DNA from: Streptomyces sp. DH41
GTDB taxonomy: Bacteria; Actinomycetota; Actinomycetes; Streptomycetales; Streptomycetaceae
DNA length: 64,000 bases
Assembly: GCF_029813785.1 (NCBI RefSeq)
Contig: NZ_JARVKY010000024.1
Location: 1-64,000 of the forward strand
Reading direction: 5' to 3'
The notes beneath the pieces were generated by a model. That model had not been told where the DNA came from, did not search any database, and saw only the letters and a program-made list of their open reading frames with translations. Every line of letters starts with the position of its first letter. Position 1 is the first letter of the stretch. The translations under genes and the position numbers were made by a program. This document shows positions 34,499 through 43,024 of the stretch, in pieces.

Positions 34499-36022
34499 AT
34501 GAACATGGCGATGATGCGCCTGAGGCGCGAGGACCCGCGCGTCGTCGGCTCGTTCAGGCTTCACAGGCGGCTCGGCGCGGGTGGAATGGGCGTGGTCTAC
34601 CTGGGCTCCGACAAGAAGGGGCAACGGGTCGCGCTGAAGGTCATCCGGCCGGATCTGGCCGAGGACCAGGAGTTCCGCTCGCGGTTCGCCCGCGAGGTCT
34701 CCGCGGCCCGGCGCATCCGGGGCGGCTGCACCGCGCGGCTGGTCGCCGCGGATCTGGAGGCGGACCGGCCCTGGTTCGCCACGCAGTACGTGCCCGGCCC
34801 GTCCTTGCACGACAAGGTCGCCGACGGGGGCCCGCTCGGCGCGGCGGACATCGCCGCCGTGGGCGCCGCCCTGTCCGAGGGGCTCGTCGCGGTGCACGAG
34901 GCCGGGGTGGTGCACCGGGATCTGAAGCCGTCCAACATCCTGCTGTCCCCGAAGGGGCCGCGGATCATCGACTTCGGCATCGCCTGGGCGACGGGCGCCT
35001 CGACGCTCACGCACGTCGGCACCGCGGTCGGCTCCCCCGGGTTCCTCGCGCCGGAGCAGGTGCGCGGGGCGGCGGTCACACCGGCGACGGACGTGTTCTC
35101 GCTCGGCGCCACACTGGCGTACGCGTCGATGGGAGACTCACCCTTCGGCCACGGCAGTTCCGAGGTGATGCTCTACCGCGTGGTGCACGAGGAGGCCCAG
35201 TTGCACGGTGTACCCGACGCCGTCGCCCCGCTGGTGCGGGCGTGCCTGGCCAAGGATCCCGAGGAACGGCCCAGCACGCTGCAACTGTCGCTGCGGCTGA
35301 AAGAGATCGCCACCCGGGAGGCCCAGGGCCTGGCCGACGTACGGCCGCCCGCGCCGCGCGGCGGAGAGGCGGACATTCCCACGGGACGGCTCGCCGACAC
35401 CTACCCGGAGCGTACGCAGCGACGTCCGCAGGGCCGGCCGGGCGCTCAGGGCACGCCCGCGCCGCGGAGCACGTCGGGGGCCCGGGGCCCCGCACCCTCG
35501 CGCGGCGGTGATCCGTCACGCGGTGCCGAACCCTCGCGTGGTGGCACGCCATCTCGTGGTGGCACACCGTCGCGCGGCGGCACGCCCTCGCGCGGTGGTA
35601 CACCGTCACGCAACGGATCCGCCGCCCGGGGCAAGAGCGCCTCGCGTGGCGGCGGAACGGGGGCACGGTCCGGATCACGGCCCACACCCGCCTCCCGCGA
35701 CAACACCGGCCGGAACACCTCCCGCAACGACGGCGGCGGCCGACCCGCCCCACGCAGCGGAGCCGGTCGAACGGCGCCGAGGACCACGGGGACCCGCTGG
35801 CGGCGGCCCGCCAACCCGCGGCTGCTGCGGCAGCGCCTGTTCGTGTTCGTGGTCGTGACGCTGCTGGTCGCGCTGGGAATCGCCGCGGCGCAGGGCTGCC
35901 AGGGGCCGTCGCAGGGGCTCGGCGACGATCGGACCGGCGTCCGGACACAGCAGGAACAGACGGACGTACGGAGCGACGCTCCCGGACGGCAGGCACTCGG
36001 GCTGTCGGTACCCAGGCTGTAG
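34499..36022 (+). CDS. Transmembrane Ser/Thr protein kinase
   Basis: 507 residues. A complete Hanks kinase domain: glycine loop GAGGMGVVY (26-34), K47 in VALKV, HRDLKPSN (139-146), DFG (158-160) and APE (184-186). A linker of about 170 residues, full of PSRGG and SRGGTP repeats and very basic, leads to one membrane helix (about 445-465, LFVFVVVTLLVALGIAAAQ) and an outer tail of about 40 residues with no PASTA domain. So it probably senses through the linker or partners. ATG at 34499; ATG at 34505 has the better spacing from GCGGGG and may be the true start. The stop lies in a 15-base minisatellite. Confidence 0.93.
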   Translation: MNMAMMRLRREDPRVVGSFRLHRRLGAGGMGVVYLGSDKKGQRVALKVIRPDLAEDQEFRSRFAREVSAARRIRGGCTARLVAADLEADRPWFATQYVPGPSLHDKVADGGPLGAADIAAVGAALSEGLVAVHEAGVVHRDLKPSNILLSPKGPRIIDFGIAWATGASTLTHVGTAVGSPGFLAPEQVRGAAVTPATDVFSLGATLAYASMGDSPFGHGSSEVMLYRVVHEEAQLHGVPDAVAPLVRACLAKDPEERPSTLQLSLRLKEIATREAQGLADVRPPAPRGGEADIPTGRLADTYPERTQRRPQGRPGAQGTPAPRSTSGARGPAPSRGGDPSRGAEPSRGGTPSRGGTPSRGGTPSRGGTPSRNGSAARGKSASRGGGTGARSGSRPTPASRDNTGRNTSRNDGGGRPAPRSGAGRTAPRTTGTRWRRPANPRLLRQRLFVFVVVTLLVALGIAAAQGCQGPSQGLGDDRTGVRTQQEQTDVRSDAPGRQALGLSVPRL

Positions 36023-36110
36023 GTACCCAGACTGTAGGCACCTCGGTATAAGCGCCCAAGCTGAAGGCGCCCGGACCGAAGGCGTCCGGACTGAAGGCAG
36101 CCGTAGGCCG
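36007..36110. repeat. 15-base imperfect minisatellite at kinase 3' end
   Basis: About seven units, from GGTACCCAGGCTGTA (36007) through GCGTCCGGACTGAAG (36082). The kinase stop codon is formed inside unit 1-2, so unit changes would alter the C-terminal residues. Confidence 0.85.
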
Positions 36111-36159
36111 AGTGGACGGCCGGCCCGCAGCCCGCCGGGGCCGGGCAGGCCGGCGGGGA

Positions 36160-36978
36160 CTACGCCGAGGGTCGGCCCGTTGCCACCGCGTAGAAGGCGA
36201 CCGCTGCCGCCGCGCCCACGTTCAGGGAATCGACGCCGTGGGACATCGGGATGCGGACCCACTCGTCGGACGCCGCCAGGGCCCGCCGGGACAGGCCGTC
36301 GCCCTCGGCGCCCAGCAAGAGGGCCACCCGGTCCATCCGGTGCGGGGCGACCTCGTCGAGGGCCTTGGCCCGCTCGTCGGGGGTGAGGGCGAGGAGCGTG
36401 AAGCCCGCCTCGCGGACCGTCTCCAGGCCGGCCGGCCACCTGTCGAGACGGGCGTACGGCACGGAGAAGACCGCGCCCATCGACACCTTCACACTGCGCC
36501 GGTACAGGGGGTCCGCACAGTCCGGCGAGAGCAGGACCGCGTCCATGCCGAGGGCGGCGGCGGAGCGGAAGATGGCGCCGATGTTGGTGTGGTCGTTGAC
36601 CGACTCCATGACGACGACGCGACGGGCGGTGCGCAGCAGGTCGGCCGCCGTCGGCAGTGGCTCGCGCCGCATGGAGGCGAGCGCGCCGCGGTGCACGTGG
36701 TAGCCGGTGACGCGTTCGGCGAGCGCCGGGGCGACGACGTAGACCGGGGCGGGGGCCTCGTCGATGATGTCGCGCATGGTGTCGACCCACTTGGCCGAGA
36801 GCAGCATCGACCGCATCGCGTAGCCGGCCTCGCCGGCCCGCCGGATGACCTTCTCGCCCTCGGCGATGAACAGGCCCTCGGCGGGTTCGCGTCGACGGCG
36901 CAGTTCGACGTCGGTCAGGCCGGTGTAGTCGTGCAGGCGCGGGTCGTCGGGGTTGTCGATCGTGATGAGTTCGCCCAT
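36160..36978 (-). CDS. SPOUT (TrmH/SpoU) RNA methyltransferase
   Basis: 272 residues. N-terminal substrate-binding region followed by the knotted SAM-binding domain: VVMESVNDHTNIGAIFRSAA (motif 1), LLLGAEGDGLSRRAL (motif 2) and IPMSHGVDSLNVGAAAAVAFY (motif 3). It should 2'-O-methylate a tRNA or rRNA ribose; target unknown. ATG at 36978, one base after the cobA stop, so it is likely co-transcribed with siroheme/cobalamin genes although not obviously related to them. Confidence 0.93.
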   Translation of the reverse strand: MGELITIDNPDDPRLHDYTGLTDVELRRRREPAEGLFIAEGEKVIRRAGEAGYAMRSMLLSAKWVDTMRDIIDEAPAPVYVVAPALAERVTGYHVHRGALASMRREPLPTAADLLRTARRVVVMESVNDHTNIGAIFRSAAALGMDAVLLSPDCADPLYRRSVKVSMGAVFSVPYARLDRWPAGLETVREAGFTLLALTPDERAKALDEVAPHRMDRVALLLGAEGDGLSRRALAASDEWVRIPMSHGVDSLNVGAAAAVAFYAVATGRPSA

Positions 36979-36979
36979 G

Positions 36980-38212
36980 TCAGACCGTCCCGTGCGGGCC
37001 GACACCGACGACCTCGCCGACGACGATGACGGCGGGCGGCCTGACCTCCTGCGCGACGACCGTCTCGGCCACCGTGGCGAGGGTCGCGTCGACCCGGCGC
37101 TGGGCTGCCGTCGTGCCCTCCTGGACGAGGGCGACCGGCGTCTTCGGGGACTTGCCGTGCGCGACGAGGGTCTCGGCGATCCGGCCGATCTTGTCGACGC
37201 CCATCAGGATGACGAGCGTGCCGGTGAGCTTGGCGAGAGACGGCCAGTCGACGAGGGAGCGCTCGTCGTCGGGGGCGACATGCCCGCTGACCACGGTGAA
37301 CTCGTGGGCGACGCCTCGGTGGGTGACCGGGATACCGGCCGCGCCGGGAACCGAGATCGAGCTGGAGATGCCGGGGACGACGGTGCACGGGATGCCCGCG
37401 TCGGCCAGCGCCTGCGCCTCCTCCATGCCCCGGCCGAAGACGAACGGGTCGCCGCCCTTCAGCCGTACGACCGCCTTGCCCTGCTTGGCGTGCTCGATCA
37501 GCGCGTTGTTGATGGCCTCCTGGGCCATGAAACGGCCGTACGGGATCTTCGCCGCGTCGATGACCTCGACGTGCGGAGGCAGCTCGGCGAGCAGGTCGCG
37601 CGGGCCGAGCCGGTCGGCGATGACGACGTCGGCCTCGGCGAGCAGGCGGCGGCCGCGGACGGTGATCAGGTCCGGGTCGCCGGGGCCGCCGCCCACCAGG
37701 GCGACTCCGGCGGTGCGGGTGCGGTGGTGGGGGGCGACGAGGGTGCCGTCCCGCAGGCCCTCGACGACCGCGTCACGGATGGCGGCGGTGTGGCGGGGGT
37801 CGCGGCCACGCGCGTTCGTGGTGAGCACCGCGACGGTGACGCCCTCGCTGTGGCCGGTCGCCGGGGTCCATGCCGTGGCCCGGTCGGCGTCGTCGGAGCG
37901 GACGCACCACACGCGGTGCCGCTCGGCCTCGGTGGAGGCGGCGGCGTTGGCCTCGGTGTCGCTGGTCGCGATCAGGGCGTACCAGGCGTCCGCGAGGTCG
38001 CCCTCCGCGTACACGCGCCGCTCCCAGGCGATCTCGCCCGCGTCCGCCATGGCTTCCACCGACGGAGTCGCCTCCGGGGAGACGAGGCGGATGTCCGCGC
38101 CCGCCGCGATGAGGGCGGGCAGGCGGCGCTGGGCGACCTGGCCTCCGCCGAGGACGACCACGCGACGGCCGGTGAGGCGGAGGCCTACGGGGTAGGCGGG
38201 GTGTTCGGCCAT
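36980..38212 (-). CDS. cobA: Fused precorrin-2 dehydrogenase / uroporphyrinogen-III C-methyltransferase
   Basis: 410 residues in CysG-like arrangement. N-terminal Rossmann domain (VVVLGGGQVAQRRLPAL) oxidises precorrin-2; the C-terminal half is SUMT (VGGGPGDPDLITVRGRRLL, VRLKGGDPFVFGRG), which makes precorrin-2 from uroporphyrinogen III. Product feeds siroheme and cobalamin. ATG at 38212. A -10-like TAGAAT lies on minus at 38284-38289. It follows bluB-cobT by 236 bases and leads directly into the SPOUT methyltransferase. Confidence 0.93.
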   Translation of the reverse strand: MAEHPAYPVGLRLTGRRVVVLGGGQVAQRRLPALIAAGADIRLVSPEATPSVEAMADAGEIAWERRVYAEGDLADAWYALIATSDTEANAAASTEAERHRVWCVRSDDADRATAWTPATGHSEGVTVAVLTTNARGRDPRHTAAIRDAVVEGLRDGTLVAPHHRTRTAGVALVGGGPGDPDLITVRGRRLLAEADVVIADRLGPRDLLAELPPHVEVIDAAKIPYGRFMAQEAINNALIEHAKQGKAVVRLKGGDPFVFGRGMEEAQALADAGIPCTVVPGISSSISVPGAAGIPVTHRGVAHEFTVVSGHVAPDDERSLVDWPSLAKLTGTLVILMGVDKIGRIAETLVAHGKSPKTPVALVQEGTTAAQRRVDATLATVAETVVAQEVRPPAVIVVGEVVGVGPHGTV

Positions 38213-38448
38213 GAGGGAGGCTCCTCGTCCTGGCGGTGCGCGTGCGGTGGGCGCTGCGACTCTGGAGCGGCCCTGACGTGCGGATTCTATGAGACGTGCG
38301 GATGCGCGGGTATCCGTGAGACTCGCCGACGCGCGGTGGTCCACGGGCCCCCGCGGACCCGGGTCCCTGGTGACGCGGGTCCGGCGTACGGCGGGGGTGG
38401 GGCGGCGGCGACGGTTCTCCGCCGTGCCGTCCCTCCCCCGCCGCGGGG

Positions 38449-41400
38449 CTACTTCTCGGTGACACCCGCCGAGTCGAACGTCGCCACCTCGTGCATCGCC
38501 CGCGCGGTGCTCTGCACCATCGGCAGGGCGAGCAGTGCGCCGGTGCCCTCGCCGAGGCGGAGGTCGAGGTCGACCAGGGGGCGCAGGCCCAGTTTGTTGA
38601 GCGCGGCGACGTGTCCGGGCTCGGCGCTGCGGTGGCCGGCGATGCAGGCCGCGAGGACCTCGGGTGCGATGGCGCGGGCCACCAGGGCGGCGGCGCCGGC
38701 GCTGACGCCGTCCAGGATCACCGGCGTGCGCAGGGAGGCACCGCCGAGCAGCAGGCCGACCATGGCCGCGTGCTCGAAGCCGCCGACCGCGGCGAGGACG
38801 CCGACCGGATCGGCCGGGTCGGGCTGGTGGACCTCGAGCGCCCGGCGCACGACCTCGGTCTTGCGGACCAGGGTCTCGTCGTTGATGCCGGTGCCCCGGC
38901 CGGTGACCTCGGCGGGGTCCGCGCCGGTGAAGACGGAGATGAGCGCGGCGGACGCGGTGGTGTTCGCGATACCCATCTCGCCGGTGAGCAGCGCCTTGTT
39001 GCCGGCCGCCACCAGGTCGCGGGCGGTCTCGATGCCGACCTCGATGGCCTGCTTGGCCTCCTCGCGGGTCATCGCGGGGCCGGCGGTCATGTCGGACGTG
39101 CCCGCGCGGACCTTGCGGGGCAGCAGACCGGGCGTGGCGGGCAGGTCGGTGGCGACTCCGACGTCCACGACGCACACCTCGGCGCCGACCTGGGTGGCGA
39201 AGGCGTTGCAGACCGCTCCCCCGCCCAGGAAGTTGGCCACCATCTGGGCGGTGACCTCCTGCGGCCAGGGGGTGACGCCCTGGGCGTGCACCCCGTGGTC
39301 GCCGGCGAAGACCGCGACGGCCGCGGGCTCCGGGATCGGCGGCGGGCACTGGCGGGACAGGCCGGACAACTGGGCGGAGATGATCTCCAGCATGCCGAGC
39401 GCGCCGGCCGGCTTGGTCATGCGCTTCTGCCGCTCCCAGGCTTCGCCGAGTGCCTTGGCGTCGAGCGGGCGGATCTGTGCGACGGTCTCGGCAAGCAGGT
39501 CGTGGGGTTCCTCTCCGGGCAGGGCGCGGCGGCCGTACGTCTCTTCGTGCACGACCCACGACAGCGGGCGGCGCTTGGACCAGCCGGCCTGCATCAGCTC
39601 GGGCTCGTCCGGGAACTCGTCGACGTAGCCGACGCACAGGTAGGCGACGACGTCCAGGTGTTCGGGCAGGCCCAGGGCGCGGACCATCTCGCGCTCGTCG
39701 AAGAAGCTGACCCAGCCGACGCCGAGGCCTTCGGCGCGGGCGGCGAGCCAGAGGTTCTCGACGGCGAGCGCGGAGGAGTACGGCGCCATCTGGGGCTGGG
39801 TGTGCCGGCCCAGGGTGTGCCGGCCGCCGCGGGTCTGGTCGGCGGTGACGACGATGTTGACCGGGGTGTCGAGGATGGCCTCGATCTTCAGTTCCTTGAA
39901 CTGCTTGGCCCGGCCCTTGGGAAGGGACTTCGCGTACGCGTCGCGCTGACGCGTCGCCAGTTCGTGCATCGCGCGGCGGGTGTCGGCGGAGCGGATGACG
40001 ACGAAGTCCCAGGGCTGCGAGTGGCCGACGGAGGGCGCCGTGTGGGCGGCCTCCAGGACCCGGAGCAGCACCTCGTGCGGGATGGGGTCGCTGCGGAAGC
40101 CGTTGCGGATGTCACGGCGTTCCCGCATGACCTTCAGGACGGCCTCGCGTTCGGCGTCGTCGTAGGCGGGTGCCGCCGGGCCGGTGGACCGGCGTACTTC
40201 GGCCACCGCGGCCGTGCTCACGTCGTGCGGGTCTGCCTGGACTTCGCCGGCTGCCCGCAGCGCATCGCCGGCCCGCTCCGCCTCGGCGGCCTGCGCCGCG
40301 GGGGCTTCCTGGTCGGCGGCGTGGGTGTCGAGGTCGTCGGCGTTCTGGACGAGTTCGGGGTCGGCCTCGCGCGGGGCGGGGATCGGGACGACGGGGTCCG
40401 GCCCCTGCGCTGCCGCCTGGGGCACCCGGGGTACCTGGGATACCTGAGACTCCAGGGGGGGGACGAGAGCCTCGGGCGGTGTCGGGGCGAGGTGCGGCGC
40501 GGTGGGCACCTGGCCGCCGTCGACCGGCACGAACTGGCCCGCGGACTGGTCGGGGTGCGTCCCTACCGCTTGGTCCGGGTGCTGGCCTTCGGCCTGGTCG
40601 AGGTCTTGGCCCACGGACTGGTCGGGGTTCTCGCCCACGGACTGGCCGGGGTTCTGGCCCACGGACTGGCCGGGGTTCTGGCCCACGGACTGGTCGGGGT
40701 TCTGGCCCACGGACTGGTCGGGGTGAGCCGCTTCCGGGTCGGTGGCGCCCGTGGGGGCCGCGTCGGATTCCGAAAGCTCGGGCGCGCTGAAGGGCATGTC
40801 CGCTACGTGCGGTACACCGGCGTCCACGAGGGACTGGGGGCCCTGAGCGGGCTGCGGGTCGTCCGGGACGGGGGGCTGGTGTTCGGCGGCGGTCCGGTCG
40901 TCCGGCTGGTGCGCGGTGGCGGGCTGGAAGGCCGACTGGTCCTGAGCCGTGGGCCGACCGTCCGGTTGCGGTGCGGCGACACCCTGCGTGGCGGACGGCT
41001 GCGGTGCGGGCTGCATGTCCGGCTGCGGGTGCGTATCCGCATCCGCTGACTGGACGGCGGGCTCGGACTTCAGGGACGGCTCGGGCTGTACGGCCGGCTC
41101 GGGCCGTACGGCCGGCTCGGGCCGTACGGCCGGCTCGGGCCGTACGGCCGGCTCGGGCCGTACGGCCGGCTCGGGCCGTACGGCCGGCTCGGGCCGTACG
41201 GCCGGCTCGGGCCGTACGGCCGGCTCGGGCTGTACGGCCGCTTCCCGTACCGGTGCGGGCTGCTCCGTGGCGGCCGGTGCCTCCGAGGACGGTGCGGACG
41301 CAGCGGGCTCTGGGGTGACCGCGTCGGGGGCCTGGACAACCGCGGGTACGTCGGGCTCCTGGACGTCCAAGGCCACGGAGGCCTCGGCGAGCGTGGGTTC

Positions 41401-42627
41401 CTGCGGCTCGAGAGCCTCGGCCGGCTCGACCGCCTGGACGGGCTCGGGCGCGGGTGCCTCGGTCGTCTCGGCGACCTGGGGCTCCTCCGGCACGGGCTGT
41501 TCGGCGATCTCGCGGGACTGCTGGAGCGGCTGCACGGGCTCGGGCGCGGGCTCCGGTGTGACCACCTCGGGAGCCGGTACGGCTTCTTCGGCGGGGGCGG
41601 GGGCGGGGGTGGGGGTGGGAGCCGGGCCGGGCTCGGCCACCTGCTCGGCTTCCGCCTCCGGAGCGGGCAGCGCGGTGGCATGCTCCGCCTCCGGCACCGG
41701 CACCGCCTCCGGCGCGGGCGCCTCACCCGGGCCGGTCTCGGCCAGGTCCACGGCCACGGGCTCCTGCCCCTGGTCACCGACGACCGGCGTCTCCGGGCCG
41801 TGCGTCACCTCGTCGCCCGGCACGGTGTCAGAACCGTCGGGCTCACCGGCCACGGCCACGGTCTCGGTCTCGGTCTCGGTCCGAGCCTCGGCAAGGGCAG
41901 GGACGCCCCCGGCCTGCGTCTCGGTCTCCCCGGTCGCCCCGCCCGTCGCCGTCACGGCCTCCGTCGCCACGCGGGTCACGAGCGCCTGGGCCGCGCCCAC
42001 CGGCTCGGGCACCTGTACGGGTTCCGGCACCGGCGCCTGCGCCTGTTCCGGTACCGGAGCAACCGTTTCCGCATACACGGCCCCGGAGTTCTCCGGAGCC
42101 TCCGGCGCCTGCGGAGCAGCCTGCGCGCCCCAGGGCGCCGCCCCCCGCGGCGGCATCGCGGCGGCCTGCGGGACGTCGAGGTACTCGGGACCGGCGGTCG
42201 GCCCACCCGCGTGCCGGGCAGGCACGTCGGCCGGGCCGCGGTCGGCGAGGGAGCGGACCGGGCTCGCGGAGGTGTCGGGAATCGGCGGACCCAGGTGCAG
42301 CGGTCTGCGCGGCGGTACCGGGGCGGAGGCGGGCTCCGACGCCGGCTCCGGCAGGCGGACGCCACCGAGGTCGACCGAGCCGCTGTCGCGGCCTGACATC
42401 TCGTGCGCGCCCGGCTGGTGCACGGTCTCGACGACCGGCTCCGGCGCGGGCGGCGCGACCTCATTGCCCCAGGCACTCTGGGCTCCCGGCAGCAACAACA
42501 GGTCCTCGTCCTCGGCGGTGGTCTCGGAGAGGTAGGTGTACGCGCCGGGTGCGGGGACGCCCGGCTGCTCCACCATGCCTGCGTTCTCCGGCAGCCCCTC
42601 GCCCGGGATCTGGCCGGTGTCGGTCAT
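38449..42627 (-). CDS. cobT: BluB-CobT fusion with giant disordered N-terminus
   Basis: 1392 residues. Residues about 1-815 are Pro/Glu/Ala/Val/Gln-rich, acidic and likely disordered, with nine PEPAVR-type hexapeptides (about 463-516) and an octapeptide series (QSVGQNPD/G, about 635-675). Residues about 820-1035 are BluB, the FMNH2-consuming 5,6-dimethylbenzimidazole synthase (RRDIRNGFRSDPIP, AAHTAPSVGHSQPWDF). Residues about 1040-1392 are CobT, which links DMB to nicotinate mononucleotide (LTGEMGIANTTASAALI, GTGINDETL). So one chain would make and activate the lower ligand of B12. ATG at 42627 follows GAGGGG; an upstream in-frame ATG at 42645 is possible. The long extension is unusual for either enzyme. 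Confidence 0.9.
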   Translation of the reverse strand: MTDTGQIPGEGLPENAGMVEQPGVPAPGAYTYLSETTAEDEDLLLLPGAQSAWGNEVAPPAPEPVVETVHQPGAHEMSGRDSGSVDLGGVRLPEPASEPASAPVPPRRPLHLGPPIPDTSASPVRSLADRGPADVPARHAGGPTAGPEYLDVPQAAAMPPRGAAPWGAQAAPQAPEAPENSGAVYAETVAPVPEQAQAPVPEPVQVPEPVGAAQALVTRVATEAVTATGGATGETETQAGGVPALAEARTETETETVAVAGEPDGSDTVPGDEVTHGPETPVVGDQGQEPVAVDLAETGPGEAPAPEAVPVPEAEHATALPAPEAEAEQVAEPGPAPTPTPAPAPAEEAVPAPEVVTPEPAPEPVQPLQQSREIAEQPVPEEPQVAETTEAPAPEPVQAVEPAEALEPQEPTLAEASVALDVQEPDVPAVVQAPDAVTPEPAASAPSSEAPAATEQPAPVREAAVQPEPAVRPEPAVRPEPAVRPEPAVRPEPAVRPEPAVRPEPAVRPEPAVQPEPSLKSEPAVQSADADTHPQPDMQPAPQPSATQGVAAPQPDGRPTAQDQSAFQPATAHQPDDRTAAEHQPPVPDDPQPAQGPQSLVDAGVPHVADMPFSAPELSESDAAPTGATDPEAAHPDQSVGQNPDQSVGQNPGQSVGQNPGQSVGENPDQSVGQDLDQAEGQHPDQAVGTHPDQSAGQFVPVDGGQVPTAPHLAPTPPEALVPPLESQVSQVPRVPQAAAQGPDPVVPIPAPREADPELVQNADDLDTHAADQEAPAAQAAEAERAGDALRAAGEVQADPHDVSTAAVAEVRRSTGPAAPAYDDAEREAVLKVMRERRDIRNGFRSDPIPHEVLLRVLEAAHTAPSVGHSQPWDFVVIRSADTRRAMHELATRQRDAYAKSLPKGRAKQFKELKIEAILDTPVNIVVTADQTRGGRHTLGRHTQPQMAPYSSALAVENLWLAARAEGLGVGWVSFFDEREMVRALGLPEHLDVVAYLCVGYVDEFPDEPELMQAGWSKRRPLSWVVHEETYGRRALPGEEPHDLLAETVAQIRPLDAKALGEAWERQKRMTKPAGALGMLEIISAQLSGLSRQCPPPIPEPAAVAVFAGDHGVHAQGVTPWPQEVTAQMVANFLGGGAVCNAFATQVGAEVCVVDVGVATDLPATPGLLPRKVRAGTSDMTAGPAMTREEAKQAIEVGIETARDLVAAGNKALLTGEMGIANTTASAALISVFTGADPAEVTGRGTGINDETLVRKTEVVRRALEVHQPDPADPVGVLAAVGGFEHAAMVGLLLGGASLRTPVILDGVSAGAAALVARAIAPEVLAACIAGHRSAEPGHVAALNKLGLRPLVDLDLRLGEGTGALLALPMVQSTARAMHEVATFDSAGVTEK
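40610..40722. repeat. 24-base coding tandem repeat in bluB-cobT
   Basis: Units start at 40610, 40634, 40658, 40682 and 40706 (partial), core CCCACGGACTGG. Encodes the octapeptide QSVGQNPD/G. Degenerate units extend to about 40545. Confidence 0.92.
41078..41239. repeat. 18-base coding tandem repeat in bluB-cobT, nine units
   Basis: Unit GGCTCGGGCCGTACGGCC; the seven inner units are identical and the two outer ones carry a TGTACG variant. Encodes PEPAVR/Q. Near-identity argues for recent expansion or conversion. Confidence 0.96.
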
Positions 42628-42731
42628 GCGTAACCCCTCGCCCATCGGTTAGTGCTTCTACGACCAGCTACACCCGGGACGGCGCACCGACCGCCCCGCA
42701 GTGAAGAACGAGCGTGCGTGCCCAGCGGCAC

Positions 42732-42787
42732 GAACGACCCGCCGGAAAAGACGACAAAGCCATTGAGTGGCATTGTCGCGGTCGTTC
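42732..42787 (-). promoter_or_regulatory. Nested RNA hairpin in bluB-cobT leader
   Basis: Outer helix GAACGACC (42732-42739) / GGTCGTTC (42780-42787) encloses inner arms CGACAA-A-GCCA (42752-42762) / TGGC-A-TTGTCG (4268-78 of the 42700s, that is 42768-42778) with one A.A mismatch. It lies 105-160 bases upstream of the start, inside a 397-base gap (42628-43024) with no other gene recognised. No B12-box was found. Confidence 0.5.
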
Positions 42788-43024
42788 CCCCGTCACGACA
42801 GCCTGATCCGCGACGGCCCGCTGTGGACTGCGCCACGTTGCGCGTCCTCCGGTTCTGCCCTACCACGTCCAGCCCGGAACGGGCCGGTTTTTACGGACAT
42901 TGACCGACGAAGTGCCGGGTGTCCGAACGCGGTACAACAATCCGCCAGCCTACCCCGCGCTGTATGACAACCCGATCACGGGGCGCGGTCACGAAGTCCC
43001 ACCCGTCGCCCGGCCGCCGCCCCC

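Noticed and set aside
42628..43024. Possible cobalamin riboswitch before bluB-cobT
   Set aside because: A GCCACT stretch is present, but I found no B12-box or the usual surrounding helices, and the hairpin seen does not match that class.
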